Source: Pseudomonas sp. SDI (GTDB lineage: Bacteria > Pseudomonadota > Gammaproteobacteria > Pseudomonadales > Pseudomonadaceae). Taken from it: a stretch of DNA of 64,000 bases. Within the stretch, counting starts at the first letter, position 1; every line of letters starts with the position of its first letter. The stretch spans positions 124,001 through 188,000 of the forward strand of contig NZ_QETK01000004.1 of NCBI RefSeq assembly GCF_003105155.1, given 5' to 3'. The position numbers were made by a program, and so were the translations under genes. Of this stretch, positions 16,571 to 24,896 are shown in pieces. The notes under the pieces are model-generated. The model ran no database searches. It was not told where the DNA came from and was given only the letters and a program-made list of their open reading frames with translations.

Positions 16571-18498
16571 ACCCTCTGGTGACGCTGCTGTGCGGCCTGC
16601 TGTTGGCCACGGCGGCCGAGGCCGGCAGCCGGAGCTGGCCGGGGATTCGCGACGGCAGCCTGTACCTGAGCGCGCCGCGCGCCGACAGCCTGCAACTGAG
16701 CTGGGTCCCGGCCTGGCAGGCCGAGGCCAATCAGGAACAGGTGTTCCTCCTCGATGGCCAGGGCCGCCTGCAAGCCCAGCGCCTGATCGCCGCCCGCGAG
16801 GTACGCGGCCAGCTGGCCTGGCCGCTGGCGCCGAGCACGGCCAACTACCGGGTGGAAATTCCCGGCTACAGCTTCCGCCGCTACCAGCTCGACTACAGCG
16901 ACAGCACCCACGCCCTGTTCGCCCCGGCCAAGGTGCATTTCAGCCTGGAGGTCGGCGCCGGCACGCAGTTGTACTTCCGCGTTGCGGCCGGCGAGCAGGC
17001 GGTCCTGGCCGGCAAGAACCACGGTGGCGTCGATGGCTTGCACGCGCGGCGCCTGGAAGACGGCAGCGAAGTACGCCTGACCCTGGCAGAGAACCCGGCC
17101 TACTGGAAATTCGAGCAGGTCGCCCTGCCGATCAGCCCGCGCGACCAGATCTGGCAACTCGATCTGCACGGGCGCGGCAAGGCAGCGTTCTGGCTCGACG
17201 GCAGCGCCAACCTGTTCGCCCAGCGCCCAGAGGACCTCGCCCCGCTGCGCCAGGAACCCGGCACGGTGCAACTGCGTAGCGGCAGCAAGGTGCTCGGGCC
17301 GACGGCGCGGCTGGGCACCAACCTGCCGTACCTAACGCCGCCTGCATCGAGTTTTGCCGTACTCGATGCGCTCAAGCCGCAGGCGGCCGGTTATTACAGT
17401 TTCACCGACGTGCTGGCGCGCAAGCCGCAGTACGAGGACGCCTTCCGCTCGCTGTACCAGGAACGCTTCGGCATCCGCCACGACATCACCCTGCTCGCCG
17501 CCACCGGCCGGCGCGCCGATCTGCGCGCCGACACCAGCAGCCACGAGGCGCTGGCCGCCTGGCTCGACGCCACCGTGCGGCTGGGCGGCAAGGGCGTGCA
17601 CTACCTGGCCTTCGCCGACGAGCCGAACCTCAACTACCGCGACTACGCCAGCTTCCAGCAGTTCTTCGCGCAGATGCTCGCGCAGGTCCGCGATTACCCC
17701 GGCGCCCGCGCAGCCGGCGTGCGCATTGCCCTGCCGGCCAGCTCACGCTTCGTCAACGGTCCGCTGACTGGCAACAGCGACAGCCTGCGCGGCCTCGACT
17801 GGGCGCGGCACCTGCTGGGCGAATTCGGCGCCGAGGTCGATGCCTTGGCCTGGCACGAATGGATGGTCCGCGACCTGCTTGCCACCCGCAGCTACCGCGA
17901 CGCCGTGCGCCAGGCCGCCGAGCTGGTCGGGCGCGATGCCCAGGGCCGGCCGCGCAAGGCCCTGCTGATCGACCAGACCAACCTGTCCAGCGGCTCCAGC
18001 CTCAGCCTGTACGAACAGAACAGCCAGTACGCCGCGCTGTGGTGGGCGTCGGTAGCGATCAACGCCTCGCAGGACGGCCTGCTCGACATGCTCAACTGGT
18101 TCCACATCGCCGACGAACCCAACTACCCCAAGGGCATGCTGCGCGTACTCGACGGCGGCGAGCGTTTCGAACTCAAGCCGGTGGGCCTGGCGCAGCAGTT
18201 CATCCAGCAGCACTGGCTCGACCAGGTGCTGCAACTGGACAACGACGCCTTCGAAGTCGACGCCCTGGCCATGGCCCGCGACCGGCAACGCAGCCTGCTT
18301 GGGGTGAACAAGGGTGAGCGGCTGCAACGAGTAAGCCTCGCCACCCCGACCCTGACCTGCCCACAGGACGCGCAGGCCTTGACCCTGTTTGGCCCGGACA
18401 ACCAGCCCCGCAGCGCCAGGTACGACTGCAAACAGGGCCACTACCAGTTCGACGTTCCCGGGCAGACGCTGTTTGCCCTGCGTTGGACCGCACCATGA
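16567..18498 (+). CDS. Secreted GH39-like (clan GH-A) protein of the EPS operon
   Basis: 643 residues with a Sec signal peptide (LLCGLLLATAAEA, cleavage near residue 20). An N-terminal beta-rich region (to about residue 260) precedes a TIM-barrel-like domain. HYLAFADEPNLN places an acid/base-type Glu at residue 352 in the Asp-Glu-Pro-Asn pattern. The position expected for the nucleophile, about 117 residues later, reads LLIDQTNLSSG, with Asp469 instead of Glu. PslG, a GH39 hydrolase in the Psl cluster, is the nearest functional precedent I know. It may be a glycosidase with an unusual nucleophile, or a non-catalytic polymer-binding protein. Coupled by ATGA to the flippase gene. Confidence 0.65.
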   Translation: MNPLVTLLCGLLLATAAEAGSRSWPGIRDGSLYLSAPRADSLQLSWVPAWQAEANQEQVFLLDGQGRLQAQRLIAAREVRGQLAWPLAPSTANYRVEIPGYSFRRYQLDYSDSTHALFAPAKVHFSLEVGAGTQLYFRVAAGEQAVLAGKNHGGVDGLHARRLEDGSEVRLTLAENPAYWKFEQVALPISPRDQIWQLDLHGRGKAAFWLDGSANLFAQRPEDLAPLRQEPGTVQLRSGSKVLGPTARLGTNLPYLTPPASSFAVLDALKPQAAGYYSFTDVLARKPQYEDAFRSLYQERFGIRHDITLLAATGRRADLRADTSSHEALAAWLDATVRLGGKGVHYLAFADEPNLNYRDYASFQQFFAQMLAQVRDYPGARAAGVRIALPASSRFVNGPLTGNSDSLRGLDWARHLLGEFGAEVDALAWHEWMVRDLLATRSYRDAVRQAAELVGRDAQGRPRKALLIDQTNLSSGSSLSLYEQNSQYAALWWASVAINASQDGLLDMLNWFHIADEPNYPKGMLRVLDGGERFELKPVGLAQQFIQQHWLDQVLQLDNDAFEVDALAMARDRQRSLLGVNKGERLQRVSLATPTLTCPQDAQALTLFGPDNQPRSARYDCKQGHYQFDVPGQTLFALRWTAP

Positions 18499-18548
18499 AA
18501 ACCGATCTGTTCATTGGTATTTGTTGCCCACTTCAGGAGGCGCCATGA
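18495..18548 (+). CDS. 17-codon translational-coupling micro-ORF
   Basis: ATG at 18495 overlaps the stop of the GH39-like gene (ATGA), and its stop TGA at 18546-18548 overlaps the ATG of the next gene, again as ATGA. The encoded peptide is MKTDLFIGICCPLQEAP. The AGGAGG used by the next gene (18535-18540) lies inside it. The double overlap suggests that ribosomes bridge the 46-bp gap; the peptide itself may have no function. Confidence 0.45.
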   Translation: MKTDLFIGICCPLQEAP

Positions 18549-19234
18549 AGTCCTTGAGCGAGTTCAAGCAACGCATTCAGCAGAAAGGCCTGCGCGCCAG
18601 CCTGCACAGCGCGTTCAAACACTACGTGTTCTACCACTGGGAGCTGCTGTGGATGGAGCGCGACCTGGTCAGCCCGGTTCCGCCGCACACACTCAAGCCC
18701 TACCCGCCGACACACAGCACGGCGATTACCGTGCATAACGTGCAGGCCTTTGCGAAGCACTTCGGCGATCGCATCGAAACCATGCGCGAGCTGGCCGCCG
18801 AGGGCCATACCGGGGTCATGCACCTGGACGGCGATGGCAACGTCGTGGCCTTTATCTGGGGCAGCCTGCGCCACTACCACGACCGCCACTATTATGGCTG
18901 CTGGTTCCCGGTGGAACCGGGCGAGTTCTTCGAATTCGGCGGCGAACTGAGCCGCGCCTACTGGGGCACCACGCTGTCGGTCGACCTGCAACTGGACCTG
19001 TGGAAGGCCATGGCCGCGCAGGGCTGCAACAAGGTCGTGGACGTGTGCGAAACCCACAACGTGCCGGCGCTGAAGCTGCACCTGCGCATGGGCTATCAGG
19101 AGCAGGGGCGGATCACCCACGTGTACTGCCTGTTCCGGCGCTGGAAGTTCTTCCGCGAAACCCGCTACAGCGGCTCGCGCCTGGATGCCCTGCGCAAGCC
19201 GCGCGCAGCGCAAGCCCCGGCAGCGGCGGTCTGA
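18545..19234 (+). CDS. GNAT-family N-acetyltransferase of the EPS operon
   Basis: 229 residues. GNAT-like core in the second half: DLQLDLWKAMAAQGCNKVVD and HNVPALKLHLRMGYQEQGRI resemble the acetyl-CoA-binding and beta5 regions of GNAT enzymes. The first ~70 residues are a helical extension with aromatic-rich YVFYHWELLWMERDL. A modification role for an amino sugar of the repeat unit is inferred from context. Strong AGGAGG ribosome-binding site. Confidence 0.65.
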   Translation: MKSLSEFKQRIQQKGLRASLHSAFKHYVFYHWELLWMERDLVSPVPPHTLKPYPPTHSTAITVHNVQAFAKHFGDRIETMRELAAEGHTGVMHLDGDGNVVAFIWGSLRHYHDRHYYGCWFPVEPGEFFEFGGELSRAYWGTTLSVDLQLDLWKAMAAQGCNKVVDVCETHNVPALKLHLRMGYQEQGRITHVYCLFRRWKFFRETRYSGSRLDALRKPRAAQAPAAAV

Positions 19235-19237
19235 AGC

Positions 19238-20413
19238 ATGGGTTTGCGCCTGAGCTGGTGCACTTCGCTGTGCGCCGACAGTTTCCCCGCCACCGCCTAC
19301 GAACAACTGCGCCAGCGCGTCGCCGACAGCACGCCATTCAATAGCCTGGGCTGGTTGCGTGCGGCCGAGCGGGCGTTGTCGGGCGAACAGCATTTGCAGG
19401 TGTTGCTCGGCTTCGACGGTGAGCATTTGTGCCTGTGCCTGCCGCTGATTCGCAGCAGCGAACGGCATGGGCCGTTGCGTTTCGCCGTGGTACGCCACCT
19501 CGGTTATCCGCTCAGCGACCGCATCGGCCTGCTGATCGACGCGCCACCAGGCGCTGCCGTGCAGGTGCTCAGGGAGATCCGTCGACGGCTGCCGCACGCG
19601 CTGCTGCAGCTCAACGAAGTTACCGGCAACTCGCCCTGGCTGCAGCAGTGGGCGGCGCGCAGTTCCACCCATGAGCAGCGCACCGCCTGCCGCGTGCCCG
19701 TGCACCAACTGAGCCCGGCCGACCGCCAGGAAGTCAGTGGCGACCCGCGCTACAAGCTGCGCCGCGCACGCAAACGGATCGCCGCAGCCGGCGCCCAGGT
19801 GCGCCGCGTGACCCCGGATGCCGACAGCGCGGCACACTGGCTGCAAGCGGTCAGCGCCGTGGAAGCGGTGAGCTGGAAAGGCGACGACGGCGTCGGCATT
19901 TTCAGCGCCGAGCCGCAGCGCCAGTGGGTGTTCCAGGCCTTCACTGCGCTGGCCGGCGAGGGCCGCTTGCGCCTGGTCGTGCTGGAGCTCGATGGCCGTT
20001 GCATCAGCTACCGCCTCGGGCTGCTTGAGCGTGGCCGGCTGTATGACTACAACCTGGCCTTCATGCCGCACTACGCCGACCTCGGTAGTGGCCGCGTGCT
20101 GTTGCAGGAATGGATCGACTGGGGCCTGGACGATGGCTGGCAGTGGATCGATGCGTCGCGGGTCAGCCTGGAGAATTCCAGCCATCAACTGCACGAACGC
20201 ATGACCGCTCAGGTCGAGCACCTGCGGTGCAGCTTCTACAGCTGGCGCCCGCAGGGGCTGTGTCTGGGCCTGGCCCTGCGCCTGTGGCAGCCGTTGAAGC
20301 CGTGGCTCAAGGCCCGGCAACGTGCGGCGCTGCCAGCGCCGGCAACTACACATTTGCCTCCCCCATCCGTACAGGAGCGCCAGGATGCCATCCCGGGTCA
20401 TAGTCAACGCTGA
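19238..20413 (+). CDS. CelD/BcsL (FemAB-like) GNAT acyltransferase
   Basis: 391 residues with the double-GNAT layout of the CelD/BcsL family found in cellulose and EPS clusters: an N-terminal half with FNSLGWLRAAERAL, and a C-terminal acyltransferase domain with ISYRLGLLERGRLYDYNLAF and LLQEWIDWGLDDGWQWIDA. It probably acylates a sugar precursor. Its end overlaps the following deacetylase gene by 29 bp in another frame. Confidence 0.7.
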   Translation: MGLRLSWCTSLCADSFPATAYEQLRQRVADSTPFNSLGWLRAAERALSGEQHLQVLLGFDGEHLCLCLPLIRSSERHGPLRFAVVRHLGYPLSDRIGLLIDAPPGAAVQVLREIRRRLPHALLQLNEVTGNSPWLQQWAARSSTHEQRTACRVPVHQLSPADRQEVSGDPRYKLRRARKRIAAAGAQVRRVTPDADSAAHWLQAVSAVEAVSWKGDDGVGIFSAEPQRQWVFQAFTALAGEGRLRLVVLELDGRCISYRLGLLERGRLYDYNLAFMPHYADLGSGRVLLQEWIDWGLDDGWQWIDASRVSLENSSHQLHERMTAQVEHLRCSFYSWRPQGLCLGLALRLWQPLKPWLKARQRAALPAPATTHLPPPSVQERQDAIPGHSQR

Positions 20414-21161
20414 CGATTTCGGCCTCAGCGAGCACACCAACGCCGTGATCCTGCGGGCCTTTCACAGTGGGCTGATCAGTTCGGCCACAGCCATGGCCAA
20501 CATGCCGGCGTTCAAGGCCGCCTGCGCGCTGGCCCAGCAGCCGGCGCTGCGCGGGCGGATCGGTCTGCATTTCAACCTCACCTATGGCCGGCCGCTGAGT
20601 GCGCCGATCCGCGAGCTGGCGCAATTCTGCAGCCCGGGCGGCGAGTTCAACCTTGGCCTGTCGCGCACGTGCTTGCACCTGAGCCGCAAAGCACGACTGG
20701 CGGTGGAACAGGAACTGATCGCGCAATGGCAGCAGTGCCTGGACCAGGGCCTGATGCCCAGCCACCTGGACTCCCACCAGCACGTGCACAACATCTGGCC
20801 GATTGGCGAGATCGTCGCGCGCTTTGCCGCTCGTGAAGGCGTGCCAGTGCGCCTGGCGCGCAACCTTGGGCGCAACCTCAATCCGGCCAAACGGCTGTTC
20901 AAGACCCTGTTCAATCGGCGCTTGCGCCAGCTGGCCGGAGTAACCGCCGATTTTGTCTGCACCCCGGTGGACCTGCGCGACGGCCTGGCACCGGCGCACG
21001 GTGTGCTGGAAATCGTCGCCCACCCAAGCGCACTGGGCAGCCATGACTTCGGCGATGCCTACCTGGCCAGCGGCGAGTCGTTGCAGGCGCTGCTGGAACA
21101 GCGCCTGAAAGGCGTGCCACGGGTGGGGTATGCGGCCTGTGGCGTGATCAAGCCTTACTGA
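20385..21161 (+). CDS. ChbG/YdjC-family sugar deacetylase
   Basis: 258 residues. The YdjC-family metal and catalytic residues are present: VNADDFGLSEHTN at the N terminus (Asp pair) and SHLDSHQHVHN (His ligands). Known members deacetylate chito-oligosaccharides or hopanoid head groups. As the last operon gene it adds a second, unrelated deacetylase to the pathway, implying acetylated amino sugars. Start at 20385 because the NADD motif begins at residue 8. No strong terminator follows; the 104 bp to the next gene show nothing assignable. Confidence 0.8.
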   Translation: MPSRVIVNADDFGLSEHTNAVILRAFHSGLISSATAMANMPAFKAACALAQQPALRGRIGLHFNLTYGRPLSAPIRELAQFCSPGGEFNLGLSRTCLHLSRKARLAVEQELIAQWQQCLDQGLMPSHLDSHQHVHNIWPIGEIVARFAAREGVPVRLARNLGRNLNPAKRLFKTLFNRRLRQLAGVTADFVCTPVDLRDGLAPAHGVLEIVAHPSALGSHDFGDAYLASGESLQALLEQRLKGVPRVGYAACGVIKPY

Positions 21162-21265
21162 AAATACATGCGCAGTGTTCATTTAACATGCCGGAGTGAT
21201 GTGCAATGAGTGACAGTGCGTCAGTACTTGTATCACGCCCTTAACTAGCGGCCTGCTTCATCCTG

Positions 21266-21979
21266 CTAAGCACATTCATGCCAGCGGGTTACATTGTCCC
21301 GGAGCAATTGCAACATCACTACTGCATCGTTGCACTCATCGCCCCCTCCAGCGGAGGCCTCTAATTCTTTCATTGCCAGTTCAAAAGCAGCCGTAGCCAA
21401 AGCGGTTGCATCGTTGAACTTTTGTAGCCCCTCATACAAATACGCAGAGTAATTCAGCACCACGCCCAATCTTATTGAATTCATTGAACCAAGGTTCTTG
21501 CCGGCCACCTCCATGGCTTTGACATAGGCAGACGAAGCTTTTTCGGCATACACGTCCCGTTCAACACCCGTCTGGAATTCATGCAGATATCTGTAATAAT
21601 CACCCTCCATCCTCCATGCAAGCACAGCAACCTCGACAGCCGTTGCTTTCTTATACATCACAATGACGGGGAGAACCTTACCCGTAACAATTAGCTCCAT
21701 TTCAGCATAGACTTTGCGCCGATACGCCCTTATCAACTCGACCCTACCAGAATCATTATATGATTCTGCCCTTGCTTCCAGCGCCGCAATAACAGCTACT
21801 GAGTGCCTCCTGGCGCCAACACTGTTCTGGGCAGCCACAACGAGCAAATTCATTATTTTTAACGTCATATCCTCTGGAGCAATCGCCGCGTCGACAAGCA
21901 TATCCAGCATTTCATCATAGCGCTCTGCCTGCTCAGCCATTTTGGCCTGGCAAAGAGTGGTCTCTAAAGAACTTGCCAT
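21266..21979 (-). CDS. Bacterial 14-3-3 family protein
   Basis: 237 residues, the normal 14-3-3 length, collinear over its whole length with eukaryotic 14-3-3 proteins. Signature blocks are AKMAEQAERYDEM (residues 12-24), NSVGARRHS (52-60), MEGDYYRYLHEF (124-135), SIRLGVVLNYSAYLYE (168-183) and MLQLLRDNVTRW (222-233). Compared with human zeta, phosphate-binding Arg56, Arg127 and Tyr128 correspond to Arg58, Arg130 and Tyr131; Asn173, Glu180, Asn224 and Trp228 are kept as Asn176, Glu183, Asn229 and Trp233; Lys49 is replaced by Gln51. Base composition is visibly more AT-rich than the flanking operons, suggesting transfer. GAGGGT precedes the ATG, and a lux-box-like palindrome lies 121 bp upstream. 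Function is inferred only: phospho-Ser/Thr client binding, in the cell or in a host. Confidence 0.9.
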   Translation of the reverse strand: MASSLETTLCQAKMAEQAERYDEMLDMLVDAAIAPEDMTLKIMNLLVVAAQNSVGARRHSVAVIAALEARAESYNDSGRVELIRAYRRKVYAEMELIVTGKVLPVIVMYKKATAVEVAVLAWRMEGDYYRYLHEFQTGVERDVYAEKASSAYVKAMEVAGKNLGSMNSIRLGVVLNYSAYLYEGLQKFNDATALATAAFELAMKELEASAGGGDECNDAVVMLQLLRDNVTRWHECA

Positions 21980-22090
21980 GACTTACCCTCTTCAAAAAGA
22001 TAACAGTGACATAGCCTTGATAGCGGCCAGCCCTGCTTCCAACGACCGGCAAAGCGCCGCTCACGCTTCACCGATTTAACACCCTTACTC

Positions 22091-22544
22091 CAGTGCTGAC
22101 ACCTGACAAAAATATCAGGTCGGGCCAAACCTATCGGTAACGTCAGGTTCGAAACCCAGCTGGCGCAAACCTGTCGCTGCCGACGCAAGGTGAACGACGG
22201 TCGGCCGGTAGTGCCCGGATACGTTAGCCAAAACGGCATGCAAGATGTATCCGTTCGTGCCTTTTTCGCCAGACACCACAGCGGCCATCTGCTCCTCGTC
22301 ACTGACGACAACGTTCTGTGGAATGCCGGTCAGGCCTGTGGTCCGATCGGACGGTTGCCGGATGACGCTGCGCGGCTCGCTGCGTTGACTCCGGTGCCTG
22401 GATCGGAACGCCGCACATTCGTGTTCGACCCGTTCCGGGGAATGTTGGACGGTTCGGCCCCGTACGCACCGGGTAAACATGTCAGGTACAGAGCCGCCCA
22501 TCATTCCGATTGATAGTTACCTTCGCCGGTTCGATTCGTGGTTG
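22091..22544. repeat. Promoter-region repeat, copy 1 (interrupted)
   Basis: Two segments, 22091-22172 and 22493-22544, match one contiguous block at 24987-25121 with only scattered differences. Here they are separated by about 320 bp (22173-22492) of unassigned GC-rich sequence with no convincing gene on either strand. The first segment carries the lux-box-like palindrome; the second is a copy of the mexE upstream region, including its ATCATTC palindrome with one mismatch. Confidence 0.7.
22101..22120 (-). promoter_or_regulatory. Lux-box-like palindrome upstream of the 14-3-3 gene
   Basis: Coding-strand sequence ACCTGATATTTTTGTCAGGT, with ACCTG/CAGGT half-sites and a 10-bp centre, the geometry of the Vibrio fischeri lux box. 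A TTAAATCGG element shared with the mini-RHS gene at 22583 follows about 25-30 bp downstream. The same palindrome with the same oriented centre precedes six other genes in this window. Confidence 0.75.
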
Positions 22545-22582
22545 CTTGAAACGCCCGGAGTGATGGCAACACGCCCAGGGAG

Positions 22583-23629
22583 CTACTGCTCCCACTGATA
22601 GCGCTGGCCCTTGGGGGCCTTACGCTTGCTTATAGGGCTCATATCTTGCAGTCTTCGAATGGCTCTCTGGTCTCGGTAAAATCTCACATAAAGCGTAGCT
22701 TCGTTGGAAAGCCGCTTCTTGCTCAAGCGGGTCAACATCAGTTCTTGACCATTTTCTAAAGCGTCCACATAGGCTTGCGCCTCCTGTGCTTGACGATTGA
22801 GGGTTGCGCTACTGGCGCGCTTACTACCGAAGGCTGCATACACCTGACTTCCCAGCGCCCGGGCTTTTTTAGCCTGCAGGAGGTTGGGGGTGCCCCGCAG
22901 TGTTATCAGCTCGTCGCTAATTTTGACTGTCGTGTCTTTGGCCCTTGCTGAGATCACGATACTCAGATTGCGCTTGTCGGCTTCGGTGGCGGCGTACAGC
23001 GTGGACTTGCCCGACTTCGATGCCTTGAACAGCGTGGGTAGCTGGTCGGCCTGTTTACTGGCGACAGTCAAGCCCGACTTGATCCCGAACAACGCGCGAA
23101 ACGCGCTGAATACTGAATGCCCATCGCGATCCACATAACTGATCGGGTTGTTCATATACGCGGCGTAGGCATTTAAACCACCACGGTCGAACGGGCTCAA
23201 ACTGTCGGCACTGTTGCAGCGCAGGGTGACCGGATTGAAGGCCCGATAACCATTACCCAGCAGATAGTGTCCGGTAATCGGGTCGGGCCGTTCGCCATTG
23301 AAACCCAACATACTCTGCACGCCGCTGCTGGCTACACAGAAGCCATAGGGCGTGTAAGCGACGGCACTCGACTGTTCGGCACCGAGCGCCTGCAATACCG
23401 TGCCCGGCTGGTCGGTGACCAGCAGCCGCCGCTGCTCTGGCGTCTGTACGGCCAGCGGCTGGTCGTCAACCCGCAGCACACTGCGTTGCTCGGCGCTGTC
23501 GGTCTCGGTGACGAGTCGCCCCTGCTGATAGAAGCGTTGAACCGACGCGCCGTTGACTGTCTGCGCGGCAATGCGGTCCAGGGGGTCATAGCGATGTAAG
23601 GATAAAGTCGTTGCACGTTTACAGTTCAT
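22583..23629 (-). CDS. Mini-RHS (TccC-like) protein 1 with unknown C-terminal domain
   Basis: 348 residues. A minimal RHS core occupies residues 10-165: a YD-type start (RYDPLDRIAAQ), QRFYQQGRLVTE, AYTPYGF, LGFNGERPDP, the RHS-core hallmark SLSPFDRGGLNAYAAYMNNP and the junction VDRDGHS (DPxG-like, with Arg for Pro). The last ~180 residues are a variable basic domain (SKRKAPKGQRYQWEQ at the end) that I do not recognise. Canonical TcC and Rhs proteins have a large YD-repeat cage before this core; here it is absent. Start at the ATG 23629 because the RHS sequence begins 12 residues later. A lux-box-like site is 103 bp upstream. Confidence 0.8.
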   Translation of the reverse strand: MNCKRATTLSLHRYDPLDRIAAQTVNGASVQRFYQQGRLVTETDSAEQRSVLRVDDQPLAVQTPEQRRLLVTDQPGTVLQALGAEQSSAVAYTPYGFCVASSGVQSMLGFNGERPDPITGHYLLGNGYRAFNPVTLRCNSADSLSPFDRGGLNAYAAYMNNPISYVDRDGHSVFSAFRALFGIKSGLTVASKQADQLPTLFKASKSGKSTLYAATEADKRNLSIVISARAKDTTVKISDELITLRGTPNLLQAKKARALGSQVYAAFGSKRASSATLNRQAQEAQAYVDALENGQELMLTRLSKKRLSNEATLYVRFYRDQRAIRRLQDMSPISKRKAPKGQRYQWEQ

Positions 23630-23732
23630 TGGCGGGTCTCTGATCGTGATCGGGCACAGAGCAAGAGGCCACTGGGCAAAGCCCGACACCCCTGCGTTGC
23701 TACCGATTTAACGCTACTTTCCTGGCTGTGAA

Positions 23733-23752
23733 ACCTGACAGAAATACCAGGT
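23733..23752 (-). promoter_or_regulatory. Lux-box-like palindrome upstream of mini-RHS 1
   Basis: Coding-strand sequence ACCTGGTATTTCTGTCAGGT, followed about 25-30 bp downstream by GTTAAATCGG, a candidate -10 region also seen for the 14-3-3 gene. It lies 103 bp before the start codon. Confidence 0.75.
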
Positions 23753-23864
23753 TCTGCACGAACAGAGATGGCGCAGACACCGCATGGAGCAAACCAGTGA
23801 GACCCTGGCGGTGAGCGTTTCGCAAGCGTGTCACGATCCGGCGGTAACACGCTGCCTTGGCTGT

Positions 23865-24896
23865 CTATAACTGGCCGTCGTCGTGGTAGCGAAATCTGTC
23901 GCGATCATTCCTGGGGTCGATGAACATTCTGTTCCGTCCACCCCGTATTCTGTTTCTGAGGTCGGCCATCGCTTGATCCTGCTTTTGTGCCTGTTTCAAC
24001 CGGAATGCACTGGCCTCTTGGCGGAAGGCCGTTTTCGACTCATGGCTGATCAGATTCTTTGCCGACGTCGGTGGGTTGGCCAAATAGGCCTGGGCGCTCT
24101 GTATTTTACCCAATGCGTCCTTTACCGACTCTGTCGGCCCATTGACGTTCGTCATCTGTTTCAGCCAAGCCCTGTTCAGATTAGATGTAGCCGGACCTTG
24201 GCTCAGACCGCCCATCGCGCTTATACGCTGGCTCAACACCTGATCGATATCGACTCTGGTTGCCTTAGAGATTTTTCCCAGCTTGCTGGTAGATGCCCCC
24301 TGCTTGAACAGTTCAGGCACCTTTGTCGCAGCCTTGCCGCCCACGGTCCTACCGGAAAAACCCAGGAGCCTTGCCAAGCCGCTAAAAACCGAATGCCCAT
24401 CACGGTCCACATAACGGATCGGGTTATTCAGGTACGAGGCGTAGGCATTCAGCCCACCGCGACCGAACGGACTCAAGTTGTCTGGGCTGTTGCAACGCAT
24501 GATCTGCGTGTTGAATAGTCGGTAGCTGCCCACCAGGTAATGTGTGGTCAACGGCTCGAGCCGTTCGCCATTGAAGCCCAGCAGACACAGCTCAGTGCTG
24601 CTGGCAGCAGAGTAACCATACGGCGTATAGGCGAAACCGCTCGACTGCTCGGCGCCGAGTGCCCGTAACACCGAACCTGGCTGGTCGCTAGCCAGTAGCT
24701 GCAGCGCTTGCGACGACTGCACCGCCAGGGGCTGATCGTCGATACGCAGCATGCTGCGCGTCGAGGTGCCGTCGCGTTCAGTGACCAGCCGCCCCTGCTG
24801 GTAGAAGCACTTTCCGCTGGGATGTTCGACCAGGCGGTCGAGCTGATCGTAAATATAGGCACGTGAAGATGTAGGACGTTTGCGGGTCATCGGCAT
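23865..24896 (-). CDS. Mini-RHS (TccC-like) protein 2 with unknown C-terminal domain
   Basis: About 343 residues. RHS core at residues 15-165 (YDQLDRLVEHP, CFYQQGRLVTERDG, AYTPYGYSAAS, LGFNGERLEP, NLSPFGRGGLNAYASYLNNP) and junction VDRDGHSVFSGLARLLGFSG. The C-terminal ~170 residues are helical, rich in Lys/Arg and unlike mini-RHS 1. The end, GRNRMFIDPRNDRDRFRYHD, is strongly charged. ATG 24896 and ATG 24890 both sit behind GGAG; either may be used. Same orientation as mini-RHS 1 but with a separate lux-box-like site, so it is probably an independent transcription unit. Confidence 0.8.
   Translation of the reverse strand: MPMTRKRPTSSRAYIYDQLDRLVEHPSGKCFYQQGRLVTERDGTSTRSMLRIDDQPLAVQSSQALQLLASDQPGSVLRALGAEQSSGFAYTPYGYSAASSTELCLLGFNGERLEPLTTHYLVGSYRLFNTQIMRCNSPDNLSPFGRGGLNAYASYLNNPIRYVDRDGHSVFSGLARLLGFSGRTVGGKAATKVPELFKQGASTSKLGKISKATRVDIDQVLSQRISAMGGLSQGPATSNLNRAWLKQMTNVNGPTESVKDALGKIQSAQAYLANPPTSAKNLISHESKTAFRQEASAFRLKQAQKQDQAMADLRNRIRGGRNRMFIDPRNDRDRFRYHDDGQL

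Noticed and set aside
21266..21979. TPR or other generic all-helical repeat protein instead of 14-3-3
   Set aside because: The five signature blocks occur in the exact 14-3-3 order and spacing over the whole length; TPR consensus residues are not repeated.
22190..22513. Plus-strand ORF of 107 codons between the 14-3-3 and mini-RHS 1 genes
   Set aside because: Three frames are open here with no recognisable domain or convincing ribosome-binding site, and its end runs into the duplicated promoter repeat. Kept only as unassigned sequence inside that repeat.
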